This document shows positions 15,489 to 24,352 of a stretch of 26,224 nt of DNA, piece by piece. The notes beneath the pieces are model-generated. The model worked only from the letters and a program-made list of their open reading frames with translations. It was not told the origin of the DNA and made no database searches. This DNA is from Legionellaceae bacterium UBA6148. Lineage in GTDB: Bacteria > Pseudomonadota > Gammaproteobacteria > Legionellales > Legionellaceae. The number at the start of each line of letters is the position of its first letter. Within the stretch, counting starts at the first letter, position 1. The stretch covers positions 1 to 26,224 of the forward strand of contig DIUW01000006.1 in assembly GCA_002423125.1 (NCBI GenBank). Reading direction: 5' to 3'. Both the position numbers and the translations under genes were made by a program.

Positions 15489-16319
15489 TTAATAGGGTCT
15501 AAAGAAGTGTCCCAATCGTTTTTCAGCTGCGCGATCCTCGAGCTCTTGGGAAGAGGATATTTTTTTCGTGGGATAAAACGATTTCGGAGTCTCAAATAGT
15601 TGATGGGATTGTTCTAAAACAAGATTCGCTTGATGAATGAATTCATCCATTTGTTTTGTCAATTGACAGGTTTCTTCCAACTGGTTATACAATCCTTCGC
15701 TTAATACTAAGCCATTTTGCAATGCTTGATAAAAGTGAGAAATTGGTCCTTCCAATTTACAAATATAATCCAAAACAGGACCAACAACGGGTTCACCTGC
15801 TAAGGATTCTAAGCTATTGGTTAATTGATTCAAAATAAAGGTAAATGATTTCTGCTGTTCAGCTAACAGCACCATTTTGGTATACCGACAAGACGTATTA
15901 GCAGGTCGCTTCATCAAGGCTGGCCTGCGATTCGTTGGCCCTGATTGCTTCAAATGATAGCGTTGTAGAATACGTAACAATGAGTCAATGAGTCGATTCA
16001 ACATCGACAAAGCATGCTGAAGATCACTTTTCCCTAAAGCAAATGCAAGACGCTCTAGATTGGCTGAGCTTGAGTTTTGTGGAGAAACACCTAAAACTTG
16101 CCAAATACCTTGGTTAAATTGAAATAATTTCTGTAACGCATCTTGAGTATCTAGTCGAAACTGCAGAACGAGTTGAAGTGTACGCAGACCGTCAATTTCA
16201 GACTCCCCTTCTTCACTCATCGGCGAATCAACAATCTGTTGCAGGTTGTCTTGAATTTTCGTCAAACAAGCGTCTGCTTCCTGCATCAGTTGTTTATGGT
16301 GTTTAATAAAAATGGCCAT
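15489..16319 (-). CDS. Unrecognised helical protein in the yajC-secDF operon
   Basis: I do not recognise this 276-residue protein. It has no signal peptide or membrane segment, is rich in Gln and Leu, and appears almost wholly alpha-helical. A helical block with amphipathic repeats covers roughly residues 5-125, a basic stretch follows (QSGPTNRRPALMKRPAN, about 125-141), then a second helical block to about residue 245. The tail is polar and basic. ATG at 16319 has a strong GAGGAG site 8 nt upstream, and it begins 11 nt after the secF stop, so it is very likely translated from the secDF messenger. This shared operon is the only clue to its role; it could assist export or be unrelated to it. 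Confidence 0.82.
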   Translation of the reverse strand: MAIFIKHHKQLMQEADACLTKIQDNLQQIVDSPMSEEGESEIDGLRTLQLVLQFRLDTQDALQKLFQFNQGIWQVLGVSPQNSSSANLERLAFALGKSDLQHALSMLNRLIDSLLRILQRYHLKQSGPTNRRPALMKRPANTSCRYTKMVLLAEQQKSFTFILNQLTNSLESLAGEPVVGPVLDYICKLEGPISHFYQALQNGLVLSEGLYNQLEETCQLTKQMDEFIHQANLVLEQSHQLFETPKSFYPTKKISSSQELEDRAAEKRLGHFFRPY

Positions 16320-16330
16320 GATAGGACTCC

Positions 16331-17251
16331 TCAGGGTCTATCATCCAATTCTTTACGTTGCGCAGGCAAGAAATCTTTTCGATCTAATCCCATAGCAACC
16401 GCTAAAGCACCGGCAACATAGATCGATGAGTAGGTACCAATTAAAATACCGATGATCAACGCCAATGAAAATCCATGAATGGTTTCCCCGCCGTAAACAA
16501 ACAATGAAACCACAACAAACAAGGTCAATACAGAGGTCATAATGGTTCTGGACAGTGTTTGGTTAATCGATATATTCATGATTTCCAGAGAAGTTGATCG
16601 CCGTATTTTTATGAAATTTTCACGAACTCTATCAAACACTACAATCGTGTCATTCAAGGAATACCCAATCACAGCAAGTAAGCCAGCTAGCGCTTTTAAA
16701 TCAAACTCAATACCAAAGAGTGAGAAGATACCAAGAATTAATATGGGATCGTGTACTAACGCTACAACTGAACTTACCGCGAGTCGATACTCAAAGCGCA
16801 TTGCAATATAAATCATGGTTGCCAATAATGAAACAACAATCGCCAAAGCACCTTTCGTTGCCATTTCATTCCCGACTTGAGGCCCGACAAAATCCACTCG
16901 CTGCTTCATCGCCCCGGGTAACGCTTGCATTATTTTGTCAACGAGTATCGTTTGCTCACTACCCTCGCGAGGAGCGATACTAATTAACACATCCTTCGAC
17001 GTCCCATAACTCACAACTTGAGCTTCTTTAAAACCCGCTTGATAAAGACTATTACGAATATTAGACAAATCAGCCGCAGATGCATAAGCCACTTCAATCT
17101 GAGTACCACCCGTAAAATCGAGTCCCCATTTCAGGCCATTCACCAGTAGTGAACCAATCGATATTAAAAAAACCAATGCAGAAAAAAACGCCGTCCATTT
17201 ACGGGCGCCCATAAAATCAACATTTGAATTTGGATTAAAAAATTCCATCAT
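16331..17251 (-). CDS. secF: Protein translocase subunit SecF
   Basis: An inner-membrane RND-type protein that with SecD uses the proton gradient to help complete Sec export. The 306-residue length is near the usual 310-320. It has a first membrane helix (about residues 20-40), a periplasmic domain beginning GLKWGLDFTGGTQIEV, and five further helices, including GYSLNDTIVVFDRVRENF with the conserved Asp-Arg motif. It starts 9 nt after secD. Two ATG codons are adjacent at 17251 and 17248; the GAGGG site is only 1 nt before the first, so the second may be used. Confidence 0.96.
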   Translation of the reverse strand: MMEFFNPNSNVDFMGARKWTAFFSALVFLISIGSLLVNGLKWGLDFTGGTQIEVAYASAADLSNIRNSLYQAGFKEAQVVSYGTSKDVLISIAPREGSEQTILVDKIMQALPGAMKQRVDFVGPQVGNEMATKGALAIVVSLLATMIYIAMRFEYRLAVSSVVALVHDPILILGIFSLFGIEFDLKALAGLLAVIGYSLNDTIVVFDRVRENFIKIRRSTSLEIMNISINQTLSRTIMTSVLTLFVVVSLFVYGGETIHGFSLALIIGILIGTYSSIYVAGALAVAMGLDRKDFLPAQRKELDDRP

Positions 17252-17260
17252 ACCCTCGCA

Positions 17261-19117
17261 TTAAATACCGATTGATAATTTCTTAACGTTACGGCTTCCG
17301 TAAAACCAATTTACAATAGCTCGTGTATAAGTCACACCTGTTAACATCGATGTTAACAACCCTAATGATAAGGTCACTGCAAACCCGCGTATGGCACCAG
17401 TTCCAATCGAAAACAAGACGATGGCCACAATAAATGTGGTGATATTAGCATCAAGAATTGTTGCAAACGCTCGATCATAACCCGCATAAATGGCCGCTTG
17501 GGGGGATAAACCATGCCGCAACTCTTCTCGAATACGCTCGTAAATCAAGACATTGGCATCAACCGCCATTCCAACGGTTAATACAATCCCCGCAATCCCA
17601 GGCAAGGTCAATGTCGCACCAATCATGGATAACAACGCACAGAGTAAAATCAGGTTCAACAGCAAAGCAATGTTCGCAACCACACCGAAAAATCGATAAT
17701 ACACTAGCATAAGAACAAGAATTAAACCCATCCCTACTTCAAGAGAAACGATTCCCCTACGAATATTTTCTTTCCCTAAAGATGGTCCAACGGTTCGCTC
17801 TTCGACAGTATAAATAGCGGCTGGCAAAGCACCTGCTCGCAACAGCAAAGCAAGATTAGCTGCTTCTTTATTTCCCGTAAGGCCTGTAATTTGAAAATTA
17901 CTCCCCAATGCGCTTTGAATCACCGGAGCACTGATAACACGCTCTTCTCGTTTCGTCACACGGTTAGCCGTATCGCCCTCTTTCTCCATGGTTGTTTTAG
18001 TTTCAACAAACACGATAGCCATGCGTTTACCAATATTTTCACGAGTAATTTTAGTAAAAAAAGCCTCGCCGCCACCACCTAATTGAATCTGAACCGCAGG
18101 TGTTGCACTTTGTTGATCAAACATTGAACTTGCACTAGTAATTGAATCACCGCTTAATACCACCTGGCGTTTTAATAAAATGGGTTGGCCGTCCATCATA
18201 TACAATTTACTGCCCATCGGAACTGCGCCAGTACGCTTCGCTATCAACGCATCACTTTCTTGATCGACCAAATGAAATTGGAGCGTTGCGGTACCGCCCA
18301 GAATTTGCTTTGCACGAGCCGCATCTTGAATACCCGGCAAATCAACAGCAACACGCGTACTACCTTGTTGTTGAACAACCGCTTCACCTACTCCCAACTC
18401 ATTGACGCGATTTCGTAAAATACCCATTGTTTGCTCAATGGTATTTTGCCGAATCAGATTCAACTCTACTGGCGATAATGTCACAAGCAAGGTCAGTGTA
18501 TCGGCTGGTTGCACTAATATAAGTCCCGGATAATTCGCTCGCAATGTACTCGATGCAGCGGTCAGATCTTCTGCTGTTCTAAACTGGACTTGAACACCTT
18601 TGCTCGTAACATACCGAATGCCAGAGTATCGAATTCTAGCCTCATGAAGATCTTGCCCAATGTTTTTCACAACGCCTTCATAACGACGATTAATCACACT
18701 TTCAATATCCACTTCTAAGAGGAAATGCACCCCGCCTCGAAGATCCAGTCCCTGCTTCATCGGTTCAGCACGAATTGCGCTTAACCAAGCCGGTGTAGAA
18801 GGAGCAAGGTTTAACGCAACGGTATACTGCGATCCCAAGCTATGCTTGAGCACGTCTCGCGCCAATAGCTGAACATCCGGTGAAGCAAATCGAATTTCTA
18901 TACCATCATGCGTTGACGTCATTGCGCCAAACTGAAGTTTTGAAGCCGAAAGCAAACCACGTACTTCACTTTCTAGCGCAGCAGGATCAACGATAGTATC
19001 CGATGAGATTTGCACGACTGGATGTTCGCTGTATAGATTAGGAATGGCATATATCAAGCCAATAAACACGATCGCAATGAGTGATAAATTTTTCCATAGT
19101 GGATATTTGTTTTGCAT
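17261..19117 (-). CDS. secD: Protein translocase subunit SecD
   Basis: Partner of SecF. With ATG at 19117 the protein is 618 residues (E. coli 615) and begins MQNKYPLWKNLSLIAIVFIG, matching the SecD N-terminus. An upstream in-frame TTG at 19144 is unlikely, and GGGAAAG stands 6 nt before the ATG. Features in order are one membrane helix, a large periplasmic region starting MKQGLDLRGGVHFLLEVD, and a C-terminal five-helix bundle with GMAVDANVLIYERIREEL, the conserved motif linked to proton flow. It lies 28 nt after yajC and 9 nt before secF. Confidence 0.97.
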   Translation of the reverse strand: MQNKYPLWKNLSLIAIVFIGLIYAIPNLYSEHPVVQISSDTIVDPAALESEVRGLLSASKLQFGAMTSTHDGIEIRFASPDVQLLARDVLKHSLGSQYTVALNLAPSTPAWLSAIRAEPMKQGLDLRGGVHFLLEVDIESVINRRYEGVVKNIGQDLHEARIRYSGIRYVTSKGVQVQFRTAEDLTAASSTLRANYPGLILVQPADTLTLLVTLSPVELNLIRQNTIEQTMGILRNRVNELGVGEAVVQQQGSTRVAVDLPGIQDAARAKQILGGTATLQFHLVDQESDALIAKRTGAVPMGSKLYMMDGQPILLKRQVVLSGDSITSASSMFDQQSATPAVQIQLGGGGEAFFTKITRENIGKRMAIVFVETKTTMEKEGDTANRVTKREERVISAPVIQSALGSNFQITGLTGNKEAANLALLLRAGALPAAIYTVEERTVGPSLGKENIRRGIVSLEVGMGLILVLMLVYYRFFGVVANIALLLNLILLCALLSMIGATLTLPGIAGIVLTVGMAVDANVLIYERIREELRHGLSPQAAIYAGYDRAFATILDANITTFIVAIVLFSIGTGAIRGFAVTLSLGLLTSMLTGVTYTRAIVNWFYGSRNVKKLSIGI

Positions 19118-19145
19118 GATCTTTCCCGTTAACAAGCCGAACAAC

Positions 19146-19484
19146 TTAAAGCGATTTTAAAGTTCCTTTGGGTAATACCGAACTAATGGCACTACGTTGC
19201 AAATGAATTTCAACCCCTTCTGCAAGGCCAACTTTAAGATAATTTTCATCAACACTTAACACTTTAGCAAGCATGCCACCGAGAGTCACAATTTCATCAC
19301 CAACCTTTACCTCATTAATCAATGCCCGATGTTCTTTTGCTCGCTTATTTTGCGGACGAATTAACATGAAATAAAATAATACAAAAATAGCAACGATCAT
19401 GATCAATGAAAACGACCCATCAGCATGCGCCGGTTGAGCTCCCTCTACAGCCGCAGCAACAGCATCACTCATAAAAAAACTCAT
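19146..19484 (-). CDS. yajC: Sec translocon accessory protein YajC
   Basis: A small inner-membrane protein associated with SecDF, 112 residues (E. coli 110). It has one membrane segment (about residues 23-43, IMIVAIFVLFYFMLIRPQNK) with the hallmark FYFMLIRPQ, then the cytoplasmic domain with VKVGDEIVTLGGMLAKV. I chose ATG at 19484, with AGGAG 7 nt upstream; the frame is open to 19529 without a ribosome site. It is the first gene of yajC-secD-secF-hypothetical. The 140-nt gap to the preceding gene could hold its own promoter. Confidence 0.95.
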   Translation of the reverse strand: MSFFMSDAVAAAVEGAQPAHADGSFSLIMIVAIFVLFYFMLIRPQNKRAKEHRALINEVKVGDEIVTLGGMLAKVLSVDENYLKVGLAEGVEIHLQRSAISSVLPKGTLKSL

Positions 19485-19624
19485 TTTGTTCTCCTGAATT
19501 AATAAAAATCTGACATAACAGCGGAACATGATATCGGGAAATTAAGCGTGCGTAAATGAAGCGATACTCGAACTGATTCAAAATACTATGTTTTATACCC
19601 AAATAGGGCACGGGCACGTAGCGT

Positions 19625-20461
19625 TCAGTGAGAAATCAGGCATTGCGTGACATTATGCTGGATCAATAACCGCTGACATAGTAAAGGCGTGTGTTCAAGC
19701 AAATGGTGTAAATAGGCTCGGGTCAATTTTTGCGTACAGGTTGGACAATGGCACGTTGAGTCAATAGGCTCAAACTGCGTTGCATAGATGTTATTCGGTA
19801 ACTCAATAACGCCTTCATGCGTATATACTTTGCCAAAATAGGCATCCTCTGCAGGAGTGTTTGATTCAAAAAAAATGTCGGTCTGGGTAAACGCCGCGAC
19901 AGGTCCACACTCTTTCCCAAGCATATAACATCTATAATTAGAAAATTGCATCTGATGCTGCGCAATCAGGTCCAACATATCGTTGGTGTTCTCACATTCA
20001 TAATATAAACCATAAACACAATGGCTCGGATAGTATGCCAGATCGTTTACTGGAACAAACAGCGTCGTAATGTTTGAAAGTGCACATAAAACATCATCGC
20101 CAACAGAGTGAAATCCAATGGGCAAAATAACACGTACTGGTTTCAGATGCGTAATAATTGCGGCTAGATCATCCATTGAACACGATAATCGTGCACCATC
20201 ATAAGGCGATCGAAATTGATACCTGCGATCCTCCGAAGGCGCTTTTTCCATTGAGGCGTTCAAGACCCAATCACCCGACCATCCCGTATATTTTGTCCAA
20301 TCCGACAATGAATTAAGATAAATCATGCCTGGTTTAATCAATAAAGATACAAGTGAATAAGACACGCAATCGATACCGGTCTCCTGCCAATTTTTGGCCG
20401 TCAAACAGCGACCTGCTGGCGTTGTTAAGGTAGGAATTAGGTTATATTTCTTGATTGTCAT
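19625..20461 (-). CDS. Catalytically degenerate tRNA-guanine transglycosylase (TGT) homologue
   Basis: This 278-residue protein sits where tgt lies in relatives (queA-tgt-yajC) and aligns with bacterial TGT from end to end, but about 100 residues are missing, mainly from the middle. The zinc site is intact: Cys237, Cys239, Cys242 and His269 in the RAYLHHLL region. FRSPYDG (83-89) and GKVYTHEGVIEL (210-221) are also clearly TGT-like. The active site is not: the DSGGFQ motif with the general-base Asp reads NASMEK (Ala69), the nucleophile motif FDCVMPTR reads FFESNTPA (Phe198), and the FGIIQG substrate motif is absent. It should not exchange bases alone. It overlaps queA as ATGA. Non-catalytic partner or regulator is possible, by analogy with eukaryotic QTRT2; so is a neutral remnant, though the frame is intact. 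Confidence 0.88.
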   Translation of the reverse strand: MTIKKYNLIPTLTTPAGRCLTAKNWQETGIDCVSYSLVSLLIKPGMIYLNSLSDWTKYTGWSGDWVLNASMEKAPSEDRRYQFRSPYDGARLSCSMDDLAAIITHLKPVRVILPIGFHSVGDDVLCALSNITTLFVPVNDLAYYPSHCVYGLYYECENTNDMLDLIAQHQMQFSNYRCYMLGKECGPVAAFTQTDIFFESNTPAEDAYFGKVYTHEGVIELPNNIYATQFEPIDSTCHCPTCTQKLTRAYLHHLLEHTPLLCQRLLIQHNVTQCLISH

Positions 20462-21471
20462 AAAAGCAAACTCACATCCCCATAACTAAAAAAACGATAA
20501 CGATGTTCAATGGCCACTTGATACAAGGCCATTGTCTCTGCATGACCAATAAACGCTGACACCAACATCATGAGAGTAGACTCTGGTAGATGAAAATTAG
20601 TCAACAAGCCATCACAAATTTGGAAACGATAACCGGGATAGATAAAAATATCCGTCTCACCACTACACGCCGCAAATTCTCCAAGACGAGCCGCACTTTC
20701 AAGACTGCGAAGTGCCGTCGTTCCAACAGCAATCACTCGTTTACCCAATGCTTTTGTTTCTTTCACCGCTTGGCTTAACGCTTCACTAATCGTAAAGCGT
20801 TCTAAATGCATTTTGTGTTCAAGAATAGCATCGCAACGAACGGGGCGAAACGTACCCGCGCCAACATGAAGCGTTGCATAAGCCAGTCGAATACCTTTCG
20901 CTTTCAAGGTTTGTAACACAACATCATCGAAATGTAACCCCGCCGTTGGGGCAGCAACCGATCCCTTATGACGAGCATAAATAGTTTGATAGCGTTCCAG
21001 ATCATGCTGTTCATCATCTCGAGTAATATAAGGTGGTAAAGGGATATGCCCAATTTGATGCAGCATTGTGTCAATACAACCGTTTAATCGACAGTGGAAC
21101 AAATCATCTTGTCTGCCCAGCATCTCAACATACCAATCGTTATCTAAGCGAATCTGCGCACCAGGCTTGAGTGATTTACTTGTTTTGATATGTGCTAAGA
21201 ATGTATCATCATTCAGAATTCGCTCAACCAAAAACTCGACCTTCCCTCCTGTCGATTTCGTACCATAAAGTCGTGCAGGGATGACTTTACTATCATTCAT
21301 CACAAGAAGGTCGCCGGGATCTAAAAAATCACTGATTGATTTAAACGCGTGATGTTCATGTAGGCCCGTTTTTCTATCATATTTTAGCAACCGAGAGTCA
21401 CTACGATTGGCCAATGGGAATTGAGCGATAAGTTCGGGCGGGAGTTCAAAATTAAAATCTTGTCGTTTCAT
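20458..21471 (-). CDS. queA: S-adenosylmethionine:tRNA ribosyltransferase-isomerase
   Basis: Converts preQ1 in the tRNA anticodon loop to epoxyqueuosine, the step after TGT. The 337-residue length is close to the usual 350. Typical stretches are FELPPELIAQFPLANRSDSR at the start, GDLLVMNDSKVIPARLYGTK, GSVAAPTAGLHFD, YATLHVGAGTFRPV and LLTNFHLPESTLMMLVSAF. It starts 2 nt after coq7 and overlaps the TGT-like gene by 4 nt. QueA needs a TGT product as substrate, so a functional TGT must exist elsewhere unless the pathway is broken. Confidence 0.97.
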   Translation of the reverse strand: MKRQDFNFELPPELIAQFPLANRSDSRLLKYDRKTGLHEHHAFKSISDFLDPGDLLVMNDSKVIPARLYGTKSTGGKVEFLVERILNDDTFLAHIKTSKSLKPGAQIRLDNDWYVEMLGRQDDLFHCRLNGCIDTMLHQIGHIPLPPYITRDDEQHDLERYQTIYARHKGSVAAPTAGLHFDDVVLQTLKAKGIRLAYATLHVGAGTFRPVRCDAILEHKMHLERFTISEALSQAVKETKALGKRVIAVGTTALRSLESAARLGEFAACSGETDIFIYPGYRFQICDGLLTNFHLPESTLMMLVSAFIGHAETMALYQVAIEHRYRFFSYGDVSLLL

Positions 21472-21473
21472 AA

Positions 21474-22118
21474 TTAAAAATAATAGCTCGTTTTTGTCAT
21501 TATCTTAGACACAACACTCATGCATTTCCTAACCAAAAAAGGTAATTCAACTGCACCCGCGCGTTGCGCAGTTTCAGCGTGTTGTGTTTCATCTTGCTGC
21601 ATTTGAGAAAGAATCGCATGCGTTTTTTTATCCTGTGAAGGAATATGCTCTAAATGCTTTTTTAAATGCGCGGTAACCTGTCGCTCAGTTTCAGCAACAA
21701 ACCCCAGGCTCCATCGATCACCGAGGCAACCTGCCAACAGCCCTATCATAAAGGAACCACTGTACCATATAGGATTCAATAACCCTGGTGCATAATGCAA
21801 ATCATGAAGACGCTCTTCACACCAAGCCAAATGATCGACTTCCTCCAATGCGGCCGCAGTCATCTGATCTTTCACGGTCGCTAATTGTGCCGTCAAGGCT
21901 TGTCCTTGATACAAGGCTTGAGCACAAACCTCGCCCGCATGATTCACTCGCATCAATCCTGCAACGTGACGCTTTTCTTCGGCACTCAATTCAGGCTCAG
22001 ATATCCCATGCGCAGGGCTGCATCGTTGTGTTTGTCGATTTTTTGGTACGCATAACGACCTCAATGCTACATCAAAAGCAGCGATCCATTTATCCACTGG
22101 TGCTAATTGACGACTCAC
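21474..22118 (-). CDS. coq7: 3-demethoxyubiquinol 3-hydroxylase (di-iron)
   Basis: Hydroxylates demethoxyubiquinol late in ubiquinone synthesis at the inner membrane; the flavin enzyme UbiF does this in E. coli. The di-iron ligands are visible: Glu63 in NHAGEVCAQ, Glu93 and His96 in EEVDHL, Glu145 in AETERQ, and Glu177 and His180 in DETQH. I chose GTG at 22118, with GGGAG 5 nt upstream, giving 214 residues and the normal N-terminus (SRQLAPVDKWI). The frame is open to 22235, but that adds 39 hydrophobic residues not seen in the family. It heads the coq7-queA-TGT-like unit. Confidence 0.95.
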   Translation of the reverse strand: MSRQLAPVDKWIAAFDVALRSLCVPKNRQTQRCSPAHGISEPELSAEEKRHVAGLMRVNHAGEVCAQALYQGQALTAQLATVKDQMTAAALEEVDHLAWCEERLHDLHYAPGLLNPIWYSGSFMIGLLAGCLGDRWSLGFVAETERQVTAHLKKHLEHIPSQDKKTHAILSQMQQDETQHAETAQRAGAVELPFLVRKCMSVVSKIMTKTSYYF

Positions 22119-22154
22119 AATAACTCCCAATGTCGTGAGAAAAAAACAGCATGT

Positions 22155-22170
22155 TACCATACCTATGGTA
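22155..22170. promoter_or_regulatory. Operator-like 16-bp palindrome
   Basis: TACCATACCTATGGTA has perfect 7-base arms around CC. It lies between the divergent coq7 and secreted-protein genes, 10 nt before the -35 box of the latter, where an activator or repressor could act. No protein is known to me for this site. Confidence 0.35.
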
Positions 22171-22179
22171 ATTTTGTAT

Positions 22180-22208
22180 TTGTTTAAAACAATAAAATAT
22201 TTTATAGT
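22180..22208 (+). promoter_or_regulatory. Probable sigma-70 promoter of the small secreted protein gene
   Basis: TTGTTT (22180-22185) and TATAGT (22203-22208) are separated by exactly 17 nt, in AT-rich surroundings, 45 nt before the ATG at 22253. Confidence 0.6.
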
Positions 22209-22252
22209 ACGCAGATTAATCCAATTAATCATCACAAAAGGAACACAATATA

Positions 22253-22654
22253 ATGAATCGATTCATCAAAACAATTGTCGCCACAACAATCGGACTCGCT
22301 ACAAGTATTGCCATGGCAGCATCACCACGGCAACTCATCACTCATAACCAAACCGACGTTGAATCCAACGCCTTCATTGCTGGAACCATTCCATCGCAAC
22401 ACCCAACTAAGGCTCACAGCGATAGTAAGGTCATATGGGCATCAGTCCGAATGGCCTGTTTTGGTCATACCACTGGAGGAAAATGTTGGGCAACAATTAA
22501 AATGGCAACGGATACGAACAACCCAATCGAAATAGGACAAGTCAGTATCGATTTAGAAACAGGGCAAATTTACCCCTCTCAAATCTCCGCTAACGGCTAT
22601 ACCTTAACAGCCGTAGGTCTAGGCGAAACAACGATAACGAAATCAAATCCATAA
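22253..22654 (+). CDS. Small secreted protein of unknown function
   Basis: A 133-residue protein with a clear Sec signal peptide (MNRFIKTIVATTIGLATSIA, cleavage near AMA-AS, residues 22-23). The mature part, about 110 residues, contains Cys69 and Cys78 in RMACFGHTTGGKCWATIKMA, a likely disulfide in the periplasm or outside, and a regular C-terminal half that looks mostly beta (GQVSIDLETGQIYPSQIS, GYTLTAVGLGETTITK). I do not recognise the family. AAAGGA stands about 8 nt before the ATG, and a strong promoter lies upstream, so it is probably well expressed as a single gene. A TTCG-loop hairpin is 93 nt downstream. Confidence 0.85.
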   Translation: MNRFIKTIVATTIGLATSIAMAASPRQLITHNQTDVESNAFIAGTIPSQHPTKAHSDSKVIWASVRMACFGHTTGGKCWATIKMATDTNNPIEIGQVSIDLETGQIYPSQISANGYTLTAVGLGETTITKSNP

Positions 22655-22746
22655 ATTTTTTAAAAATTTGATTGAAATACGCTGATATTCATTTATTATT
22701 TCAAGCTCTTTTTTCACGCGACTCCTAGCTTTTTAGATAGGGGGAA

Positions 22747-22764
22747 GTTGGGCTTCGGCCCAAC
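22747..22764. terminator. TTCG-loop hairpin after the secreted protein gene
   Basis: GTTGGGC-TTCG-GCCCAAC is a perfect 7-bp stem with a stable tetraloop. No run of T follows on either strand, so it may be a transcript-end or stabilising hairpin rather than a standard intrinsic terminator. The rest of 22655-22915 shows short imperfect stems but no gene. Confidence 0.45.
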
Positions 22765-22915
22765 ACGTGATCAGTGCGATTAATTCTGGTTCTGCCGGAA
22801 CTCCTGGGACATGAGCGATTTTTTGTCATTCTCGGGAATTTCGATAGGGCCTTAATTCTGTTGGGTCTAGTCCCAGCCCCTATATCTATAAATTTTTTAC
22901 AGGAATTTTAACACA

Positions 22916-24334
22916 ATGCTTAAACCAATAAAAACAACAATCGGCATTGCTGTTGTCGGGATTATAGTCAATCAAACGACTTTTGCCGGTAGTTTTTCAT
23001 TATATACCGAAGGAAGTGCGGCCGAGATCGGAAATTTTGCAGCAGGTGTTGCCGCTGAGGGCGCAGACGCATCAATTGGGTATTATAACCCCGCGGGTTT
23101 AGTATTGCTTCATCAAAAGCAAGTCGTTCTCAGTGGAGTAGGTGTTCTTCCTAGCTCTAAATTAACTGGCACGAGTACATACACAACTGAAATTGAAGGT
23201 GAGCCGTTTATTCCCCCCTATATCCAATCTTTTTCTAATTTACAAGGTGCAAAAAAAGCCGTCGTTCCTGCGCTACATTATGCCCAACCCTTAGGAGACC
23301 GTGCAACATTTGGAATTAGTCTTTATTCTCCATTTGGTCTGTCCACAGACTGGGGCGAGGAGTCTCCCGTACGCTACGCGGGAACACTGACTGAATTAAT
23401 GACCGCAAACGTATCACCTGAAATTGGCGGCCGATTAACCGAACATTGGGCCATAGGCGCTGGCTTAGATCTTCAATGGGCGCAAGTAAAGTTTAATCAA
23501 ATCATAGGAACGCCTGCCGTATCGCAATTTTTACAAGCAACAGGCACTGATATAACAGCAACCACATTGGACTCTCTAAGCTTTAATCAAGGGCATTCAT
23601 TTGGAGTTGGGGCCCATGGCGGCATTCTAGGAATGTTCAACGAAAACCACACACGCATAGGATTGAATTATCAATCTCCAATAAAACAGCAATTTAATGG
23701 ACGTAGCATCTTGACGGGTCGCCTTGCTGATACCGCGCTTACCGATGCAAGCGCTCGCTTTCAAAATGACACCCTTACAAGTAATGAGATTAGCCTGCCC
23801 GATATCACTACCGTGAGTATTTACCAAGATGTAAATACCCGTCTTGCACTTCTTGGCAGTGCGGTTTATACCGGTTGGAATTCATTTAAAACCATTCAGC
23901 TCAATCAAGTGGCGGCTTATTCAAGTGAAACATCAGACAGTGTACTGCTCAATTCAACCGCTATTCAAGATTATAGAAACACATGGCGTTTTGCACTAGG
24001 GGCCAATTACCACTTCAACAATCAATGGATGTTACGCGTTGGCGGTGGCTATGATCAAACACCAACAATAAATGCCCACCGTGATATTCGTTTGCCCGAT
24101 GCCAATCGCTGGGCGCTGAGCGTGGGTGGCCATTACCAAATGCGCCCCTATCTTGGATTTGATCTAGGCTACACCTACTTGTGGGCTCAAGACGACCCCA
24201 TTATTAACAATACTACTATTTTGGACACAACCTCATCGTATCATGTTGATGCAACAGCAAAAGTTCATGCACAGTTAGTCGGTCTACAAGCAGTATGGAC
24301 AATTGATTATGACGATAGTGCAACGATGAAGTGA
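22916..24334 (+). CDS. FadL/OmpP1/TodX-family outer-membrane channel
   Basis: A 472-residue outer-membrane protein that takes up hydrophobic compounds such as long-chain fatty acids or aromatic hydrocarbons. The signal peptide ends at about residue 24 (TTFA-GSFS). The mature N-terminus LYTEGSAAEIGNFAAGVAAE and GYYNPAGLVLL (55-65) are the family's hatch and NPAG signatures. The remainder is alternating beta-strand pattern, with YSPFGLSTDW (family SPFG motif) and a closing aromatic-rich strand region. A possible AGGA is 12 nt before the ATG, longer than ideal. It precedes the BenE-like transporter on the same strand, separated by a long palindrome. The substrate is unknown. Confidence 0.9.
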   Translation: MLKPIKTTIGIAVVGIIVNQTTFAGSFSLYTEGSAAEIGNFAAGVAAEGADASIGYYNPAGLVLLHQKQVVLSGVGVLPSSKLTGTSTYTTEIEGEPFIPPYIQSFSNLQGAKKAVVPALHYAQPLGDRATFGISLYSPFGLSTDWGEESPVRYAGTLTELMTANVSPEIGGRLTEHWAIGAGLDLQWAQVKFNQIIGTPAVSQFLQATGTDITATTLDSLSFNQGHSFGVGAHGGILGMFNENHTRIGLNYQSPIKQQFNGRSILTGRLADTALTDASARFQNDTLTSNEISLPDITTVSIYQDVNTRLALLGSAVYTGWNSFKTIQLNQVAAYSSETSDSVLLNSTAIQDYRNTWRFALGANYHFNNQWMLRVGGGYDQTPTINAHRDIRLPDANRWALSVGGHYQMRPYLGFDLGYTYLWAQDDPIINNTTILDTTSSYHVDATAKVHAQLVGLQAVWTIDYDDSATMK

Positions 24335-24352
24335 AAATAATGTATCATGTGA

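Noticed and set aside
22119..22235. Membrane-anchor-like N-terminal extension of Coq7
   Set aside because: The 39 added residues would start at an ATG without a ribosome site; GTG at 22118 has GGGAG and gives the standard Coq7 length.
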